64,000 nt of DNA from Eriocheir sinensis (Eukaryota > Arthropoda > Malacostraca > Decapoda > Varunidae). The stretch is from positions 1,148,678 through 1,212,677 of the forward strand of contig NC_066518.1 of NCBI RefSeq assembly GCF_024679095.1. The letters are read 5' to 3'. Shown here piece by piece: positions 60,555 through 64,000 of this stretch. Both the position numbers and the translations under genes were made by a program. Numbering within the stretch: the stretch's first letter is position 1; each line of letters begins with the position of its first letter. Under the pieces are notes generated by a model. The model was given only the letters and a program-made list of their open reading frames with translations, was not told the origin of the DNA and did no database searches.

Positions 60555-60760
60555 TTTTTTTATACCACCACCACAACTACCGCATTCGTCTGTGTTCATC
60601 CACCTTCCTGTTGTCGTCAAGGGAGGGAATGAAGGAGGAGGAGGAGGAGGAGGAAGGACCCGGAGCCACGCCCTGATATAGTTCTGAGGAGGCTAAGAGA
60701 GTATTGGCGTGACACACTGGAATAATTGGGCCTCCTCCTCCTCCTCCTCCTCCTCCTCTT
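60470..60760. repeat. (CTC)n, (TAC)n and (GGA)n trinucleotides
   Basis: CCTCCTCCTCC at 60460-60485, (TAC)n at 60516-60553, GGAGGAGGAG at 60632-60653 and CTCCTCCTCC at 60730-60760. The GGA and CTC runs are inverted partners. Confidence 0.85.
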
Positions 60761-60830
60761 CTTCCCCTTCCTTCGGGCTTCTGATTGCAAGTGTGTGAAG
60801 GGCGTCAGGCCATTATTAGCGCCGTAGTAA

Positions 60831-60833
<3 letters not shown>

Positions 60834-60867
<34 letters not shown>

Positions 60868-60995
60868 CCTTGGCTTAATTTGGTGGTGGTTGTTGTGGTG
60901 GCGGTGGCGGTGGTGATGAAGTTTGTTTGGCGTGGAATGATGGAGTGAGAGTCATTTGGGAAAGGCTGTCGGGGCTCTGATTTTTATGGTTATTG

Positions 60996-61060
<65 letters not shown>
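60834..61060. repeat. (GT)n and (TAG)n
   Basis: (GT)n at 60834-60865 and (TAG)n at 60997-61059. Confidence 0.95.
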
Positions 61061-61061
<1 letters not shown>

Positions 61062-61289
61062 TTGGTATTGGAGAAGCTATATACACGTAGGTGCCTTGCT
61101 TCTTGAAGGGATGGTGATGGAGTGAGGATCATTATATGGTGGTGATGGTCGGGGTGGGGGAAGAAGGGGGATATTATTGGCCTACAGTGTGTATTTTGTA
61201 TATCTGAGTGGTGGACTAAGAATTAATACGAAAGCAACTGTTGATATATCGGATAAACAGTTATGGACGGAGCTGATACCTTCGGGACG

Positions 61290-61590
61290 GCACTATATAA
61301 TTACTCGAGCCTAGTCCGATTTATCCCCATTTACCGGAACTCTCTGGGTTCTGTCACTAATCCACACTTTGACCCATATCAAAACTTTACCCTCTATCCG
61401 GACTATCCCCCGGACTTTTAGTTTAGTTAAAAGTCTTTGGTTAAGCCCATTGTCGAATGCTATACTAAAATTAAGATATGGTATTATCATTCTCATCTCT
61501 GGCTGCCTCTTCGTACACTTTTTTTTGTAATATGACAAAACATTAAGGAGACAAGGTTTACCCCAATGGTTTACCTATGCTGGGAGCTAC
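61290..61590 (-). pseudogene. LINE reverse-transcriptase palm fragment
   Basis: The minus strand encodes LNFSIAFDNGLNQRLLTKLK, then KVLIWVKVWISDRTQRVPVN and GDKSD. This matches the RT block LDFSKAFDKVPHxRLLxKL...WIxxWLxxRxQRVxVNGxxSDW, with the catalytic-block motif FSKAFD changed to FSIAFD. The fragment is about 100 residues and is not intact. Confidence 0.7.
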
Positions 61591-61959
61591 TGGTCAGGTT
61601 GTTTCTCTGGATGGTCACCGATATATTCAACTATAATAATCGCGGTATAGTTTTCCCACAACCGACGTTAAATTGATGTTCGTTAAGTAGACATTACTAC
61701 TACTTCAACTACTACTACCACTACTACTACTTCTAATATATCTGCACAACATTGGCCTTTCTCCATAAGGCTGGTAACCTCGGTGTCAAGAGACTTTCTG
61801 AAAATGTAGGTATAGTTGCAAGAAACCGTTGGGGCCTCCTTCTTGGGGTAGTGGACGTTGTGTTGCTGAGGTGCTGTGTGATATTTGCGTGAACTAACGG
61901 GAGTGGTGGCCCGTTGTGGTGGTCGGGGTGGTGGTGGGGATCAATCATGTCTCGTCGAG

Positions 61960-62090
61960 CTGGTCTGCTGCAGGACAGTGGTGAAGAGCTGTGTTCCGGC
62001 CTCTCCCTGGGCAGAAGTGGTTAGCGCAGAGACCATCAACTCCTTCAAGAAACGCATTGATCGCCACTTTGCTGTTCATCGGGATTTTCT
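61960..62090 (+). pseudogene. LINE C-terminal fragment
   Basis: The frame encodes VPASPWAEVVSAETINSFKK and RIDRHFAVH, the terminal LINE polymerase motif (WNxLPxxVVSAxSVNxFKxRLD). Nothing recognisable precedes it, and C/T-rich minisatellite DNA follows. Confidence 0.5.
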
Positions 62091-63190
62091 ATTGCTGCCA
62101 TTCCCTTTCCTTCCCTTCCATGTCCTCTGTCCATATCATATCTTCACCTTTCTACCCCTCTTCCGCCTTCTCCATCGCCCTTTGTTGTCATTTTCCACTC
62201 CCATCCCTGCCATTCCCTCTCTTCTCTGTCCGCTGTCTATTTCTATTCATTCAACTCCTTGCCTTTTTGCTTTCCTTCTCAATCATTCCAGCCTTTCCAA
62301 GCACCTTCATCTCCCTGCTTTTCCTTAGTTTTTCTTTTTTTTCTCAGTCCTCCTTATCCTGCCTCACCCTGCGTTTTCCCTTTCCTTATCAGTCCCTCTG
62401 ATACCATGCGCGCAGTCCTACCTTCCCTTTTCCTTCATTCCTTTCCCTTCTCAGTCCCTCTCCATCCCTTTCTGCCTTCCTGCACTTAGCTTTTTATCAC
62501 CACGTATATATATCCTTTTATGTTCCTACTTATCAGCCCTTCCTCTCCCTTCCTTCCTTGCTTTACCTTCCCTCTCCCATCGCTAACCTTTCCTATTTTA
62601 TTTTCTCTTTCCTCTCCCTTCTCCTTCCCATCGATTTCCTTTCTTATCTGTCTCCATCCCTCTTTACCCTTTCTAGCCTTTCCCTTACTTTCATTTCCTT
62701 GTCCTGCCTTCCCATTCTCATCCTTGTTCTGTCCTGTCCACCACTATTTTCCTACCCTTGTCCTCCTCCTTCACTCCCCTGTCCATACCATTCTTCCCAC
62801 GCTTTTCCTTCCGTTCCCTGTACCATCTTTCCCAGTTTTTTGCTCTAACCTATTTTCCTACCTTTGTTCTTTCCCGTCCTGTCCAGTACCATCCTTCCCA
62901 CCCTTTTCCTTCCACTCCCTTCCCCTTCCCTTTTTTTCTATCCTTCTTCCCTGTCCTTTCCAGTACTATCCTTCCCATCCTTTTCCTTCCGCTCCCTGTC
63001 TCATCTTCCCCACTTTTCCGCCCCTGTCTCTTCTCCCCAATTTCATTCCGTCCATCTTTGTTCTTCCCTGTCTTTTCCAGTATTATCCTTCCCATCTTCT
63101 TCCTTCCGTTTCCTGTCCCATCTACCCCACTTTTTCGCCCTTCCTTTCCCTGCCCAGTCCCACTCCTCCCATCCCTGATCTTCCCCACCC
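62091..63190. repeat. C/T-rich minisatellite
   Basis: Strongly polypyrimidine + strand. CCAGTAYYATCCTTCCCA recurs at 62883, 62960 and 63077 (with a variant at 62783), each followed by TTTTCCTTCC or CTTCTTCCTTCC and CCCTGTC. Long S/P/F/L frames here are not genes. Confidence 0.75.
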
Positions 63191-64000
63191 TGCCCCGTCC
63201 CGCCCCATCCCCGTGCCGCTGTCAGGGTGTGGCCGCCCCATTACCGTCACGTCGTTATCCCCGCACGATAAGAAGTCCATGAAGGAAATAGCCATCGGAG
63301 CATTGCCGCTAAATTAAGTAATGCTCAGAAATGGACCTTTTGTATACATGGAATCGTGCGTGCTACTTACTGTACTTGCTAGCTGTTTTGGGATCGCATG
63401 TTAGCAGTCTTTTTTTTTAATCGAGGGTATAGTAAGAAGAGGAAGTGGGTTAGTGGCGAAAGTACAGGTGGGGGAGAAGGAAAGACAGTAGGAGTGTACA
63501 GTTGTATGGTGTAGCAGTCTATCTTACCGCATACCCCCCCCCCATCCCCCCACTCCCACACACACATACACACACACACTTCCTTGAGCTCCACCCCTCG
63601 ACTCGACTCATTTTGCGTGATTCTGCACCTCTCATTTTTCCTTTCCTTCCTAAACACTTTCTGAATACTAACACAACGTAACTTTTCTTCGTATAACTCT
63701 TATTTTTCTTTCCTTTATTTTCTATTCCTTTCTGAACACTTTGTGAATACTAACACAACCTAACTTTTCTTCGTATAACTCTCATTTTTCTTTCCTTTAT
63801 TTTCTACTCCTTCCTAAACCTCGTCTGAATGCTAAGACAACGTAACTCCCCTTCGTAGAACTTAACGCATTGCAGATACAAACTCATGATTTAACTTTAC
63901 ACATCCTTTGCTGCCAACTTGTACAGTATTTAAAATCCCATCAGTTTCCGGCTATAAAGCAGACCAATGGGGGAGGGGTGACGTGCATGGCCCCTCTAGC
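63191..64000. other. No gene seen
   Basis: A direct duplication lies at 63640-63840 (CTAACACAACSTAACTTTTC, then TTCGTATAACTC), two full copies and one partial with a period of about 70 bp. Nothing coding. Confidence 0.5.

Noticed and set aside
62520..63317. Longest open frame in the window, 265 codons of S, P, F and L
   Set aside because: The composition and periodicity follow the C/T-rich minisatellite. No domain or splice-compatible edge was found.

Overview
The window is animal nuclear DNA. It has introns with GT..AG borders, no operons or Shine-Dalgarno sites, very dense dinucleotide and trinucleotide arrays, and many decayed retroelements. The repeat types fit a decapod crustacean, probably a crab: tRNA-headed SINEs ending in A-tails, Jockey-like and RTE-like LINE tails, and abundant (CT)n, (GT)n and (TA)n. 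That assignment comes from family resemblance, because no search could be run.

One protein-coding gene is clear. It is a nischarin-like gene on the + strand with four coding exons at 25131-25400, 29509-29676, 31975-32114 and 33594-34464. The exons join in phase to a 482-residue protein with an N-terminal PX domain and about six leucine-rich repeats, ending soon after the repeats. A CpG-richer block near 22160-22357 that ends in a good splice donor may be its untranslated first exon. A second CpG-rich block at 42820-43650 holds a candidate 30-codon first exon of an unknown gene (43558-43647). No complete gene was recognised elsewhere.

Layout: 1-5 kb, microsatellites and polypurine DNA. 5-18 kb, mostly unique sequence with SINEs, a hAT-like palindromic element and (CT)n/(GT)n arrays. 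18.2-20.8 kb, a 44-bp satellite invaded by two copies of a 335-bp element, one of which is split by a hAT-like element. 21.6-22.1 kb, a 16-bp minisatellite. 23.0-24.9 kb, two MITEs, one of them piggyBac-like. 25.1-34.5 kb, the nischarin-like gene, with LINE fragments in all three introns. 35.6-41.1 kb, Jockey-like ORF1 and reverse-transcriptase relics. 42-44 kb, a tRNA-derived SINE, a CpG-rich block and a 150-bp tandem repeat. 45-48 kb, compound microsatellites, a TA-flanked MITE and an 83-bp dispersed repeat. 52-64 kb, long simple repeats, a 1.7-kb polypurine tract, further LINE tails and a C/T-rich minisatellite.

No new defence, metabolic or regulatory system was found. The most informative structures are the three-level nested insertion at 18.2-20.8 kb, the RTE copy in intron 1 whose 5' part is inverted as in twin priming and which carries a SINE inside it, and three MITEs with intact terminal inverted repeats.
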